A DNA stretch of 54,093 bases from CAG-390 sp045633005 (lineage in GTDB: Bacteria > Bacillota > Clostridia > Oscillospirales > CAG-272): contig JAZQXT010000067.1 in assembly GCA_045633005.1 (NCBI GenBank), positions 1-54,093 of the forward strand. The letters are read 5' to 3'. The translations under genes and the position numbers were made by a program. The notes beneath the pieces were generated by a model that was not told where the DNA came from, ran no database searches, and worked only from the letters and a program-made list of their open reading frames with translations. Positions within the stretch are counted from its first letter, which is position 1. Every line of letters starts with the position of its first letter. Positions 1 through 8,460 of this stretch are shown here, one piece after another.

Positions 1-19
1 CCCACCGCTTTTGGGCCAG

Positions 20-952
20 TTATTTTTCGCAGATATTGACAAAAGCATTGACAAAAGACTCAAGTAAATGAATCGCACCTTCCTCACTTTGTTCAACGCC
101 ACCTATTCCGATATGCAACGAGAGCAAACCGCTGTCTTGCCCTATAGCCGACGGCAATACGCGAAGCGCACACGCCTCACCCAAGTTTAGCTCTCGGCAC
201 AAAGCGAGAGCGAGAGTCAAGTTTTCCGTCCACCCAAAGCTATCTCCCGTGCCGACCGTGAGCGTCAATTCGTCTCCAACGTCGGAGTTGTGCAGATCGA
301 TGACCAACGCCGCCTTCGGATATGATCTTCGAAGCTCGGAGAGTCTTGTCTTCATATTATTATAAGCGCCGATAACTCCGCTTTTATCCATTTTATCGGT
401 ACAATGAAATGCCGCTATTCCCGCCTCGTTTAAGCTTTTGCACAGCGCCTCGCCCAGCGCCGCAACACCAAGATCCGCAGAAACTCTTTCCGAGGAATGG
501 GAGTGCATAATTATCACCCGAACCTCGGACTCCGACTTGATAATAGGAGAAAGCGTATATGTATCCGTGTTTATGGCGTGAATATCGATACCCATTGCGC
601 TTTCATCTAAAAAAATGAAGCCCTCTGCCGCGTCTCCGCCGTCGATATCTATAGTGGTCGATGGAGTCGCCGCAACCTCCTTATCGGGCGACGTCGTATC
701 ACTCGTGCCGCTTGAGCTTGGCGTTTTGTCAGCAAATACCAAATAAAAAAGCGCCGCAAAAGCCAGAAAAAGAGAAACAAGCTTGCAAAATCCCAAAAAG
801 GCGGGATAGTAACTTTTCCGTATTTTCTTCCCTTTCACGCTTATTTTTGTGCCCGCCCCAAAAAGTTCAATAGGCTCGCTGAATTCCACACGCTCCGCCT
901 CACAGCCGTCAAGAGGCTTAAGAGATCTCTTGTCAGTATTCATTTCCGACAT
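20..952 (-). CDS. spoIIP: SpoIIP-like sporulation cell-wall amidase
   Basis: The 310-residue product resembles stage II sporulation protein P, an N-acetylmuramoyl-L-alanine amidase that acts with SpoIID in peptidoglycan remodelling during engulfment. It has a basic cytoplasmic N-terminus, one membrane segment at about residues 48-74, a Ser/Thr-rich linker and an extracytoplasmic catalytic domain from about residue 140. Visible family marks are HSHSSE (SpoIIP usually has HTHSSE), a VIDLHNSD block matching the usual DLHRD site, and a C-terminal IGIGGVEQS stretch. It is shorter than the Bacillus protein (about 400 residues), mainly in the N-terminal region. The usual partner gpr is not visible; the gene ends close to the window edge. 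Function is inferred from motifs only. Confidence 0.75.
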   Translation of the reverse strand: MSEMNTDKRSLKPLDGCEAERVEFSEPIELFGAGTKISVKGKKIRKSYYPAFLGFCKLVSLFLAFAALFYLVFADKTPSSSGTSDTTSPDKEVAATPSTTIDIDGGDAAEGFIFLDESAMGIDIHAINTDTYTLSPIIKSESEVRVIIMHSHSSERVSADLGVAALGEALCKSLNEAGIAAFHCTDKMDKSGVIGAYNNMKTRLSELRRSYPKAALVIDLHNSDVGDELTLTVGTGDSFGWTENLTLALALCRELNLGEACALRVLPSAIGQDSGLLSLHIGIGGVEQSEEGAIHLLESFVNAFVNICEK

Positions 953-1309
953 ATCTATCCTCCGTTTTCCGTTTTTCCTTGCCGTAAATTATATTCAACC
1001 GTGTGAAATATATTACTACTCGGGAAAAGCATTTTAGAGAGAGTTATTTGCATTTCTTTAAAAATCCTTTGCATTTATTCTTGATTTTTTTGTAAATATA
1101 TCTTATAATATATTTAATATCTTTATTTTTATAGTTTTATGTTTATTTTGCACAGTTTTTTCGACTTATATTGTGCAATCCTCCAAAAGATTTTTGGTTA
1201 TTCAAAACATTATTGAAATTTTTGATAAAAAATGCTATAATATATTGATATTATATATTCGGCTGTGCCGACGAATCAATTTTTTGTTCCAAGGAGGAAT
1301 TAAAAAACT
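953..1309. other. AT-rich intergenic region with a promoter
   Basis: This divergent gap is strongly AT-rich. The only clear signal is the promoter listed at 1213-1241. A small hairpin (TCGGC-TGT-GCCGA, about 1259-1271) lies in the leader of the downstream gene. No open frame with a plausible ribosome site was seen. Confidence 0.5.
1213..1241 (+). promoter_or_regulatory. SigA-type promoter of the peptide-binding lipoprotein gene
   Basis: TTGAAA (1213-1218) and TATAAT (1236-1241) are separated by exactly 17 bases, about 70 bases before the start codon. A strong ribosome site, AAGGAGG, sits at 1291-1297. Confidence 0.7.
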
Positions 1310-3148
1310 ATGACAAAGCGAATTGTTGCTTTAATCCTTGTAGCAGTATGCCTTTGCTGCTCGTTGATCTCCTGCCACGACTCCAACATCGACGGCGAGA
1401 TCGTAAAGGGTGCGCAGATCAAGATGTATCTGTCTGAAATGGTTTATGACCTTGACCCTGCTCTTGCGCTCAATAACGACGCCACTATGCAGGTGTGCGG
1501 ACTTATCTTCGATACCCTCTTCATTCTTGACGAGGACGGAGACGTCGTTGAATCACTTGCTGAGGATTACACCATAAAGCGCGACGAAAAGAACAACGAG
1601 TATACTATGTATATCGACCTTCACGACGATAACTACTGGTCCGACGGCACTTACGTTTCCGCCGAGGACGTAGTTTACGCTTGGAAGCGTATACTTGATC
1701 CCGAATTCAACTCCGAGGCGGCTTGCCTCCTCTACGATATCAAGAACGCTCGCGAAGCTAAGGCAGGCGACGTTTCCATCGACAGCGTTGGTATCTCCGC
1801 CGACAACATGACCGTTATCATCGAGTTTGTTGGCGACATTGATTACGACAGATTCCTTCGCAACCTCACCAGCGTTGCACTTGCTCCTCTGCGCGAGGAT
1901 ATCGTAAAGAAGAACCCCGACTGGACGAAAAAGACCTCCTCGATCGTTTGCTCCGGTCCTTTCAAGATCAGAACTCTGAACTACGGCTTCCTTACCGTTG
2001 GTGAGTCCTCCACCAAGGACGAGTCCTACAAGGAGCTTGTTCTTGAGCGTAACATTTACTTCAGACGCGCCAAGGATGAAAAGTACATAGACACGTCCGT
2101 TACTCCCTACCAGCTCATTATCGACTACTCGCTCACCAAGGAGGAGCAGCTCGATAAGTTCGCAAGCGGAGAGATCTTCTACGTTGGCGATATCGCCCTC
2201 TCCAAGAGAGCCGAGTATGCCAACACCGCTACCGTAACTGACCTTATGTCCACTCACAGCTACTATCTCAACCAGAACGCCGAGATCGCAAAGGCAGGAG
2301 GCACGACCGAGAAGCTCTTTGCGAACAAGGAAGTCCGTCTCGCACTTTCAAAGGCTATAGACCGTAACGCTATCGCTCAGGCTATCGTATTCGCGAAGGC
2401 TGCTGACGCTATCGTTCCTTACGGCGTATTCAACAACGACAAGAGCAAGGAGCTCTTCCGCACGATCGGTGGCTCTCTTATCTCCGCCGCTGCTGATACC
2501 GCCGCCGCACAGTCTCACATCTCCGCCGCAGGCATCAAGCCCTCTGACTACACCTTCAGCATCTCCGTTCGTCCCAACGACGAGGTAGAGCTTAAGATCG
2601 CCGAAATGGTTTGCGAGGCGTGGAAGGGACTCGGATTCAACGTTTCCGTAAAGCCTCTTGAAAATACCATCAACGACGAAAAGCATCTTGGTATCATTAG
2701 TAAGGATATCTACGACGATACTATGATCGAAAACTTCTACAGCGGAAACTACGAGGTTATCGCGGTTGACCTTCAGGCATTCAGCCCCGACGCATTCTCC
2801 GTACTTGCTCCCTTTGCAACGGGCTTCTCGGGTCAGGGTCAGGATATGTCTGCCGCCGAGTACATCGACGTCCCCCACAAGACCGGCTACTCAAACGCTG
2901 ATTACAACGCTCTTATCGAGCAGATAAATAAGGAAGCAGACGGCGCAAAGCGTGCAGAGCTTCTCCATCAGGCAGAGACCATGCTTCTTGGCGATATGCC
3001 CGTAATCCCGATCGTATTTAACCGGAAGGCATACCTCATTTCCGAGGATCTTTCCAAGGTCGAGTACACCTACTACGGCTACTGCATCTTCACCAAGACC
3101 AAGCAGAAGGATTATATGAATTACATCGAAACCGCTGCCGCTAACTAA
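1310..3148 (+). CDS. ABC transporter peptide-binding lipoprotein (SBP family 5)
   Basis: This 612-residue protein has a lipoprotein signal with lipobox LISC (Cys22) and the fold signature of extracellular solute-binding family 5 (OppA/DppA type). Typical blocks are the N-terminal DPALALNNDATMQVCGLIFDTL region, the LADDW-type segment (here LAEDYTIK), WSDGTYVSAEDVVYAWKRI around residues 104-122, and a late EVRLALSKAIDR block. It should bind oligopeptides or a similar ligand outside the cell and deliver it to a permease. No permease or ATPase genes flank it; it has its own promoter and a strong terminator at 3152-3191, so it is monocistronic. Codon use is highly biased, with little wobble variety, suggesting high expression. 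The ligand cannot be told from sequence alone. Confidence 0.85.
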   Translation: MTKRIVALILVAVCLCCSLISCHDSNIDGEIVKGAQIKMYLSEMVYDLDPALALNNDATMQVCGLIFDTLFILDEDGDVVESLAEDYTIKRDEKNNEYTMYIDLHDDNYWSDGTYVSAEDVVYAWKRILDPEFNSEAACLLYDIKNAREAKAGDVSIDSVGISADNMTVIIEFVGDIDYDRFLRNLTSVALAPLREDIVKKNPDWTKKTSSIVCSGPFKIRTLNYGFLTVGESSTKDESYKELVLERNIYFRRAKDEKYIDTSVTPYQLIIDYSLTKEEQLDKFASGEIFYVGDIALSKRAEYANTATVTDLMSTHSYYLNQNAEIAKAGGTTEKLFANKEVRLALSKAIDRNAIAQAIVFAKAADAIVPYGVFNNDKSKELFRTIGGSLISAAADTAAAQSHISAAGIKPSDYTFSISVRPNDEVELKIAEMVCEAWKGLGFNVSVKPLENTINDEKHLGIISKDIYDDTMIENFYSGNYEVIAVDLQAFSPDAFSVLAPFATGFSGQGQDMSAAEYIDVPHKTGYSNADYNALIEQINKEADGAKRAELLHQAETMLLGDMPVIPIVFNRKAYLISEDLSKVEYTYYGYCIFTKTKQKDYMNYIETAAAN

Positions 3149-3151
3149 TTT

Positions 3152-3191
3152 AAAATTCACCGCCGTCCGAAATCGGACGGCGGTGAATTTT
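3152..3191 (+). terminator. Intrinsic terminator of the peptide-binding lipoprotein gene
   Basis: A perfect 19-bp stem (3152-3170 with 3173-3191) has a two-base loop and ends in TTTT. It starts four bases after the stop codon and has A/T tracts on both sides. Confidence 0.9.
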
Positions 3192-3242
3192 AAATAATTA
3201 CAAAAAAGTTTGAAAATAATTGAAGAAAAGTACAAAAAACTA

Positions 3243-3271
3243 TTGCATTTTTCTTTTCTTTGTGATATAAT
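3243..3271 (+). promoter_or_regulatory. Promoter of tRNA-Val
   Basis: TTGCAT (3243-3248), a 17-base spacer and TATAAT (3266-3271) lie 16 bases before the mature tRNA 5' end. Confidence 0.7.
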
Positions 3272-3286
3272 ACTGCTTGTTGACGT

Positions 3287-3363
3287 GGAGGCATAGCTCA
3301 GCTGGTTAGAGTACTTGCTTGACATGCAAGGGGTCACTGGTTCGATTCCAGTTGTCTCCACCA
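3287..3363 (+). tRNA. tRNA-Val(GAC)
   Basis: A 77-base cloverleaf with the 3' CCA encoded. The acceptor stem GGAGGCA pairs with TGTCTCC (one G-T pair). The D-arm contains AGCTCAGCTGGTTAGAGT, the anticodon stem CTTGC/GCAAG encloses loop TTGACAT (anticodon GAC, reading valine GUC), and the T-arm contains GGTTCGATTCC. The same codon, GUC, appears to be the specifier of the T-box ahead of valS in this window. Confidence 0.95.
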
Positions 3364-3408
3364 ACAAAAACAGAACATTTGTCTACCGACAAATGTTCTG
3401 TTTTTGTT
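3363..3408 (+). terminator. Terminator of tRNA-Val
   Basis: A perfect 21-bp stem (3363-3383 with 3388-3408) with loop TACC ends in a TTTTTGTT tract. It begins on the last base of the tRNA CCA. Confidence 0.9.
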
Positions 3409-3625
3409 TATCCAAGCCGCAGGCGCAAGCCAAAGGCTTGGCATATCATCACCGCGCGAAGTGCGGTGCATATCACCAAGGGCGGCTCGCCGCCATTGTA
3501 TCTCATCACGCGACAGCGTGCATTTCCCTGCGGCTTGATGATATCCAGCCCTGCGGGCTGATGATATACCGCAACAAGTTGCGGATGATATACACGCCTT
3601 CGGCGCGATTGGGATGCGAGATTGC
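3409..3625. repeat. Hairpin array 1, downstream of tRNA-Val
   Basis: Small GC-rich palindromes (for example CCGC-GCGAAGT-GCGG, GGCGGC-TC-GCCGCC, GCCC-T-GCGGGC, CCGCAAC-AA-GTTGCGG) alternate with a constant octamer. In the left half the octamer reads ATATCATC (3443-3450, with variants further on). After the central CCTGCGGCTTG (3528-3538) it reads GATGATAT (3537-3544, 3560-3567, 3584-3591), its exact reverse complement. The left boundary TATCCAAGCCGCAGG is shared with the arrays after 18681. No protein-coding frame fits. Compare the two copies after the second tRNA. Confidence 0.8.
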
Positions 3626-3634
3626 GCAAAGTTT

Positions 3635-3663
3635 TTGAAACGCTTTGTAAAATATGATATAAT
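3635..3663 (+). promoter_or_regulatory. Orphan promoter; possible short RNA downstream
   Basis: TTGAAA (3635-3640), a 17-base spacer and TATAAT (3658-3663) form a good SigA-type promoter on the plus strand, but no convincing coding start follows. Transcription would run about 200 bases to the hairpin at 3840-3873. That stretch could be a small RNA or a decayed gene start; nothing identifiable is seen in it. Confidence 0.4.
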
Positions 3664-3835
3664 ACTTTCGAAAAGTATCTTCCAACACTCTTTTCCAAAT
3701 CCGCAAAAGCTCAAGTAGTGTATACACGAATATCCGCGAAGCTAATTATGGGCAGAGCAAAGCAGACATGCTTTCAAAATTCGAAATAGCTCTCAAAGAA
3801 TTTAGCGAAACAAGGAGTAATGCTGATTTATATTC

Positions 3836-3873
3836 AAAAATCCCGCACTCGCTTAAATCGAGTGCGGGATCTT
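3836..3873 (-). terminator. Terminator of the DUF4965 gene
   Basis: Stem TCCCGCACTCG/CGAGTGCGGGA with a seven-base loop. On the minus strand it follows the stop codon directly and is trailed by TTTTT. It may also stop plus-strand transcription coming from 3658. Confidence 0.85.
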
Positions 3874-3875
3874 TA

Positions 3876-5789
3876 TTACATATACTTCATAATTCCCTTA
3901 TATTCAAGGAGCTTTATGTAGAGTCCGCCTTGAACGGTGCGGTTGCGGAAGGATTTTTCAATCTTCTCCCCTTTTGACATATACGCGGCGTGAAGCGCGC
4001 TTACGGTATAGTACCAATCCGTCATCGGCACGCGCGATTCGCTTGCGTTGTACGCCGCCCACATAGGCTCGATAAGCCGCTCGAAATCCTCGCGGCGACG
4101 GGCGAGCGTTGCCGTCCACACGGTCCAGTCACTCTTTGTGTACGAGCGTCTGTTATCAAGGGGCAAGCCGTATGCATTGAGCCTTCCGAAATAGCTTGCA
4201 ACCTCGGAGGCGATTACATTTTGCGACATAACGCGCGTTCCCCACAGCTTATCCCAAACGATATTGTATTTCATGCTGAACGTATCGGGCTTATCAAACG
4301 CGAGGCGATAGCTTCCGTCCTCGTTTGCGGCGCGCTCTGCCCAATCCTGTGCCATATCGCGAGCCATGCTGACGTATTTTTCCTCGTTCTCGGCATTACC
4401 GCTCATTCCCTTGAGTATTCCGTATCCCGCAATACCCATTATCGCCTTTAGTGAAAGATTGCAGTTGTGCGCAAGGTGTCCTGCAAAATCGTCGGTGCAA
4501 AGCTGATTTGCGGGATCTCTGCCGTTGTCGATAAGATATTTCACCCAACCGTCAAGCACGTCCATATGCTCTGCCGCAAACGAAACGTCATGCGTTGCGA
4601 TAGCGACGGCGGTTTCCATTATCAGCATATTTCCGCATTCCTCAACGGGCATCTGGCGCTCAAGGGCGTTGTTTCCGTACACCTGACCGTTGACCTTGGG
4701 GTACTGACCTACGTCGTGCGGGGCGAAATCGAATTTCCACGCGTCGGAGCGCGCGTATTTGTATATCGGGCGCATCATCCCCTTGACAAGCTCGGGGTTA
4801 TATATAAGGAATAGCGGAATCGACGGATAGCTTACGTCGACGGTGACGGCACAGCCGTTTGAGAAGCATTCCTTTGAAACGTAAAGCACGTCGCCGTTTT
4901 CGTCAAGCACGAGCTTGTGCGCGGCAAGTGTCTGGCGCAATGCAAGCTCCAGCATCTCGGCGTATTTTTCGCCGCCTGCGCGAACCGCTTCGGCAAAAAG
5001 ATTATTTTCAAAGACGCGGCAACGCTCGATCACGCTTTCATAATCTGAATGAGCCTTGAATATCTCGTTTACGATAGACTCGCCGTTTTTGTTCCAATAT
5101 GACGAAAGATGCTTTCCGAAATACTCGATGCTCTTAACGTCATCGTATGCAAAGGTGATAAGGGTGCTATCCTTGACCTCTGCGTTTATGCAGGCAAAGG
5201 TCATTGAGTCCTTGCTCTCGGTAAACACCTTGCCCGCGCCCGAAAGATAGAAGCATCCCCATTCGATGCGCAGATCATCGCCCGAACGTTCAAGCATTTT
5301 CGGATTTTTTCTGCCCATTGATATGGAGTTTATCTTTTCAAGCGCAAAATTTTCGCAAACGACCTCGTCGTCGCCCGCCTTGTTCATGCAAATCTGTTCG
5401 GAAACCGAGATCTTTACTGAAACCGAATGCTCCTTGCCGTCAAGCGAGGTGCTTTTGATTTCAAGATAGCTCACGGGGCGCGTGAGCAAATAGAGGTCGT
5501 TCGGAATTAGCGGCGAGGTAAAGGTGAGGGTGAGGCGCACGCCGTCCTGTTCAAAGGTATATACGGTGGAAAAAGCGGTGCAATCCGCCGAGGTCTGCTT
5601 CATGGCAGGAATCTCACCCTTGCCGATTATCTGATATTCCTTGCCGTCTATCGTGGCAACGCCCAAAATGGCGTTATCCGCACCCGTCCAATGAACGGTT
5701 TGGGAGTCGGTAAGGTTATCCGTTGCCGACCATACGCTGAAATACGGGTCGACGGTAATAAGTGGGTATGCAGGGGGTCTTAACTTCAT
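3876..5789 (-). CDS. DUF4965/DUF1793 glutaminase-like protein (GtaA family)
   Basis: The 637-residue product carries the marks of the GtaA-like family: an N-terminal PYFSVWS and HWTG pair (DUF4964-like), a beta-rich DUF5127-like region, and an alpha-helical toroid (DUF4965/DUF1793) with WKFDFAPHDVGQYP, VYGNN and MPVEECGNM around residues 350-395. Fungal members are glutaminases, but most bacterial members have no tested substrate, and the toroid resembles glycoside hydrolases, so the substrate is unknown. No signal peptide is present, so it probably acts in the cytoplasm. It starts 12 bases after polA on the same strand with ribosome site AAGGAGAG, which suggests cotranscription with polA. 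Confidence 0.75.
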   Translation of the reverse strand: MKLRPPAYPLITVDPYFSVWSATDNLTDSQTVHWTGADNAILGVATIDGKEYQIIGKGEIPAMKQTSADCTAFSTVYTFEQDGVRLTLTFTSPLIPNDLYLLTRPVSYLEIKSTSLDGKEHSVSVKISVSEQICMNKAGDDEVVCENFALEKINSISMGRKNPKMLERSGDDLRIEWGCFYLSGAGKVFTESKDSMTFACINAEVKDSTLITFAYDDVKSIEYFGKHLSSYWNKNGESIVNEIFKAHSDYESVIERCRVFENNLFAEAVRAGGEKYAEMLELALRQTLAAHKLVLDENGDVLYVSKECFSNGCAVTVDVSYPSIPLFLIYNPELVKGMMRPIYKYARSDAWKFDFAPHDVGQYPKVNGQVYGNNALERQMPVEECGNMLIMETAVAIATHDVSFAAEHMDVLDGWVKYLIDNGRDPANQLCTDDFAGHLAHNCNLSLKAIMGIAGYGILKGMSGNAENEEKYVSMARDMAQDWAERAANEDGSYRLAFDKPDTFSMKYNIVWDKLWGTRVMSQNVIASEVASYFGRLNAYGLPLDNRRSYTKSDWTVWTATLARRREDFERLIEPMWAAYNASESRVPMTDWYYTVSALHAAYMSKGEKIEKSFRNRTVQGGLYIKLLEYKGIMKYM

Positions 5790-5801
5790 TTTTCTCTCCT
5801 T

Positions 5802-8327
5802 TTAGGTTTCGTACCAGCGCGAGCCTATTGACAACTCGACACTGAGGGGGACGGGAAGCTTTGCCGCGGCTTCCATTTCCTCGCGCAGTATTGCGGCGGC
5901 GCGGTCGGCAAAATCACGGTGAGCCTCGATAATCAGCTCGTCGTGCACCTGAAGTATCATTCGCGCATCGATCGCTTCTTCCTTGAGTCTGCGGTCGACG
6001 TTTATCATTGCTATCTTAATTATATCTGCCGCGCTTCCCTGAATTGGGCTGTTCATAGCTACGCGCTCGCCGAATTTGCGCACGGCTCCGTTCTTTTCGT
6101 TAAGCTCGGGGATGTAGCGCCGTCTGCCGTAAAGCGTTTTGACGTAGCCCTCCTTCTTTGCCTCCTCGATGACGTTCTGTAAATAGTCGCGCACGCTCGG
6201 ATAGGTGGCAAGGTAGCTTTCGATATATTCCTTGGCTTGCTTCATTCCGATACCGAGGTCCTGCGAAAGCGAAAACTCACCGATCCCGTAGACGATACCG
6301 AAATTTACAGCCTTTGCGCGCTTACGAAGCTCCGACGTAACAAGCTCTATCGGAACGCCGAAAACGGCGGATGCTGTCGAGGTGTGGATATCCTCGCCCG
6401 ACAAAAACGCCGAGATCATATTTTCATCATTCGCTATACACGCAAGCAAGCGAAGCTCTATTTGAGAGTAGTCGGCATCTACCAAAAGATAATTTTCGCG
6501 CGGCAGAAAATATTTGCGAAGCTCTCTGCCAAGCTCTGTACGGATGGGGATATTTTGCAGATTTGGCTCAGCCGAGGAAAGTCTGCCCGTTGCCGTTCCC
6601 GTCTGCTTGAACTTCGTGTGTATTCTTCCCTCCCCGTCTGCAACCTTTAAAAGCCCCGTAACGTAAGTTCCTATAAGCTTTGTAAGCTGACGGTATTCGA
6701 GGATATCCGCTACTATCGGGTATTTTGGCGCAAGCTTTTCAAGTATCTCTGCGCTCGTCGAATATCCCGTCTTGGTCTTTTTGCCCGCGGGAAGTCCCAT
6801 TTTTTCAAACAATATCTCGCCAAGCTGCTTGGGAGAATTGATGTTGAACTCCTCGCCCGCGGCAAAATATATTCTCTCCGTGAGGGCGTTTGCGGCATCG
6901 GAAAGCTCCTCGCCGTATCTTGAAAGTCCTTCGGGGTCTATCAAAAATCCCGCATTTTCCATATCCGCAAGCACGCCCGCAAGCGGCATTTCGATATCGT
7001 AAAAGAGTCCCTCGCATTCCTCTGCTTTGAGCTTTTTGGAAAGCACGTCTCTCAAACGGTAAGCGTAAACCGCATCCGAAATGAGTTCGTCACGAAGCTC
7101 GCCGAGGTGGAGAGTGATAAGCCTTGATATATCAAAGCTTCCGCTTGAATCAAGCACGTAGGCGGCAAGCATAACGTCAAAGCCTACGTTGCGCATGCGC
7201 ACGCCGCGCTTATCGCAAAGCTCATAAAGCGTCTTGCAATCATAGCACGAAAGGCGCGGTGCAGCGGCGGCGAGCGCATCAAGCGGAACAGTTGACGTGT
7301 CTACTGTGCAAATCCTTTCGCCATCAAAAACGGTGGCGGTAGTGTCTTTCATTGCGATAGCGGGAGACTCCGAGGAAAGTATGGAGAGAAACGCATCAAC
7401 ACCATTTTCCGTCTTATATTCGCACGCCGCGGACGGCTCTGTTGCACACGCCACCTCGACGGAGTCAAGCCCCATCTTCTTTATAAGCGCGCCAAATTCA
7501 AGCTCGGTAAAGAGCTTTTTGGCTTCTTCCTTGTTTATTCCGTTCGTTTCAAGCTCCGCAAGAATGGGCATCTCGGGAACCGTGCGGCATATTTCGGCAA
7601 GCGTTTGAGAAATAAACGCCGCTTCCCTTCCCGCCGCGAGCTTTGCAAGCATAGCGGGCTTTATTCCGTCTGCGCTCTCGTAGGATTCGTATACGCCGTT
7701 AAGGCTTCCAAATCTTGAAATCAGGGCAAGTGCGCCCTTTTCGCCTATTCCCGCAATACCCGGGATGTTGTCCGAGGTGTCACCCATAATTGCCTTTACG
7801 TCAACGAACTGCGACGGCTCAACGCCGTATTTTTCAAAAAAGGCGTCTCTGTCAAAATAAACGTAATCGGTATTCGTGGCAAGAAGGACGGCGGTGTGGT
7901 CGGAAATGAGCTGGAGCGAATCTCTGTCTCCCGTCATAATAAGCGTTTGCACGTCACCTGCGGCATCACCGTAGGCGGCAAGTGTGCCGAGGATATCGTC
8001 CGCCTCATAGCCTTCCTTTTCTATTATATGGAAGCCAAGCGCACGGACGACCTTGTGCGCGTACTCCATCTGCGCGGCAAGCTCCTCGGGCATACCCTTG
8101 CGGTTAGCCTTGTATCCGTCATACATCTTGTGGCGGAACGTGGGAGCGCGCAGGTCAAACGCCACCGCGCACATATCGGGGGAATATTTTTCAAGCTGTC
8201 GCGTGAGCATGGTTATCATACCGTACACGGCGTTGGTAGGCTGACCCGATGAGGTTGACAACGCTCTGATGCCGTAAAAAGCACGGTTTAGTATACTGTT
8301 TCCGTCTACTGCAAGAAGTGTTTTCAT
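5802..8327 (-). CDS. polA: DNA polymerase I
   Basis: 841 residues beginning MKTLLAVDGNSILNRAFYGIR. The in-frame ATG further upstream is rejected because AAGGAAG lies just ahead of this ATG. Residues 1 to about 290 form the 5'-3' exonuclease domain. The middle 3'-5' exonuclease-like domain lacks the acidic DxE motif, so proofreading is probably lost, as in many Firmicutes PolA proteins. The C-terminal family A polymerase has motif A DADYSQIEL (about 617-625), motif B RKRAKAVNFGIVYG and motif C QVHDELI (His795-Asp796-Glu797). Role: Okazaki fragment maturation and repair synthesis. The promoter is at 8358-8387 on the minus strand and diverges from the valS T-box promoter. Confidence 0.97.
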   Translation of the reverse strand: MKTLLAVDGNSILNRAFYGIRALSTSSGQPTNAVYGMITMLTRQLEKYSPDMCAVAFDLRAPTFRHKMYDGYKANRKGMPEELAAQMEYAHKVVRALGFHIIEKEGYEADDILGTLAAYGDAAGDVQTLIMTGDRDSLQLISDHTAVLLATNTDYVYFDRDAFFEKYGVEPSQFVDVKAIMGDTSDNIPGIAGIGEKGALALISRFGSLNGVYESYESADGIKPAMLAKLAAGREAAFISQTLAEICRTVPEMPILAELETNGINKEEAKKLFTELEFGALIKKMGLDSVEVACATEPSAACEYKTENGVDAFLSILSSESPAIAMKDTTATVFDGERICTVDTSTVPLDALAAAAPRLSCYDCKTLYELCDKRGVRMRNVGFDVMLAAYVLDSSGSFDISRLITLHLGELRDELISDAVYAYRLRDVLSKKLKAEECEGLFYDIEMPLAGVLADMENAGFLIDPEGLSRYGEELSDAANALTERIYFAAGEEFNINSPKQLGEILFEKMGLPAGKKTKTGYSTSAEILEKLAPKYPIVADILEYRQLTKLIGTYVTGLLKVADGEGRIHTKFKQTGTATGRLSSAEPNLQNIPIRTELGRELRKYFLPRENYLLVDADYSQIELRLLACIANDENMISAFLSGEDIHTSTASAVFGVPIELVTSELRKRAKAVNFGIVYGIGEFSLSQDLGIGMKQAKEYIESYLATYPSVRDYLQNVIEEAKKEGYVKTLYGRRRYIPELNEKNGAVRKFGERVAMNSPIQGSAADIIKIAMINVDRRLKEEAIDARMILQVHDELIIEAHRDFADRAAAILREEMEAAAKLPVPLSVELSIGSRWYET

Positions 8328-8357
8328 TTTTATCTTCCTTGAATTTTTATATAATTT

Positions 8358-8387
8358 AGTATACCATAAAAGTCGGGGTGAGGTCAA
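8358..8387 (-). promoter_or_regulatory. Promoter of polA
   Basis: Read on the minus strand: TTGACC (8387-8382), an 18-base spacer and TATACT (8363-8358), about 30 bases ahead of the chosen polA start. Confidence 0.6.
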
Positions 8388-8420
8388 GGAAAATATAAAG
8401 ATTAGTTTTTTATTTTTGTG

Positions 8421-8449
8421 TTGACAAAATTCTTTATATATGTTATACT
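8421..8449 (+). promoter_or_regulatory. Promoter of the valS T-box transcript
   Basis: Consensus TTGACA (8421-8426), a 17-base spacer and TATACT (8444-8449), directly ahead of the T-box leader. Confidence 0.8.
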
Positions 8450-8460
8450 TTATGTATAAA

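Noticed and set aside
3409..3625. CRISPR array
   Set aside because: Units are palindromic and of variable length, the constant part is only eight bases and inverts half-way, and no cas genes are near.
3315..3727. Several short open frames across hairpin array 1
   Set aside because: They translate palindromic repeat DNA, run through the tRNA and its terminator, and have no ribosome site.
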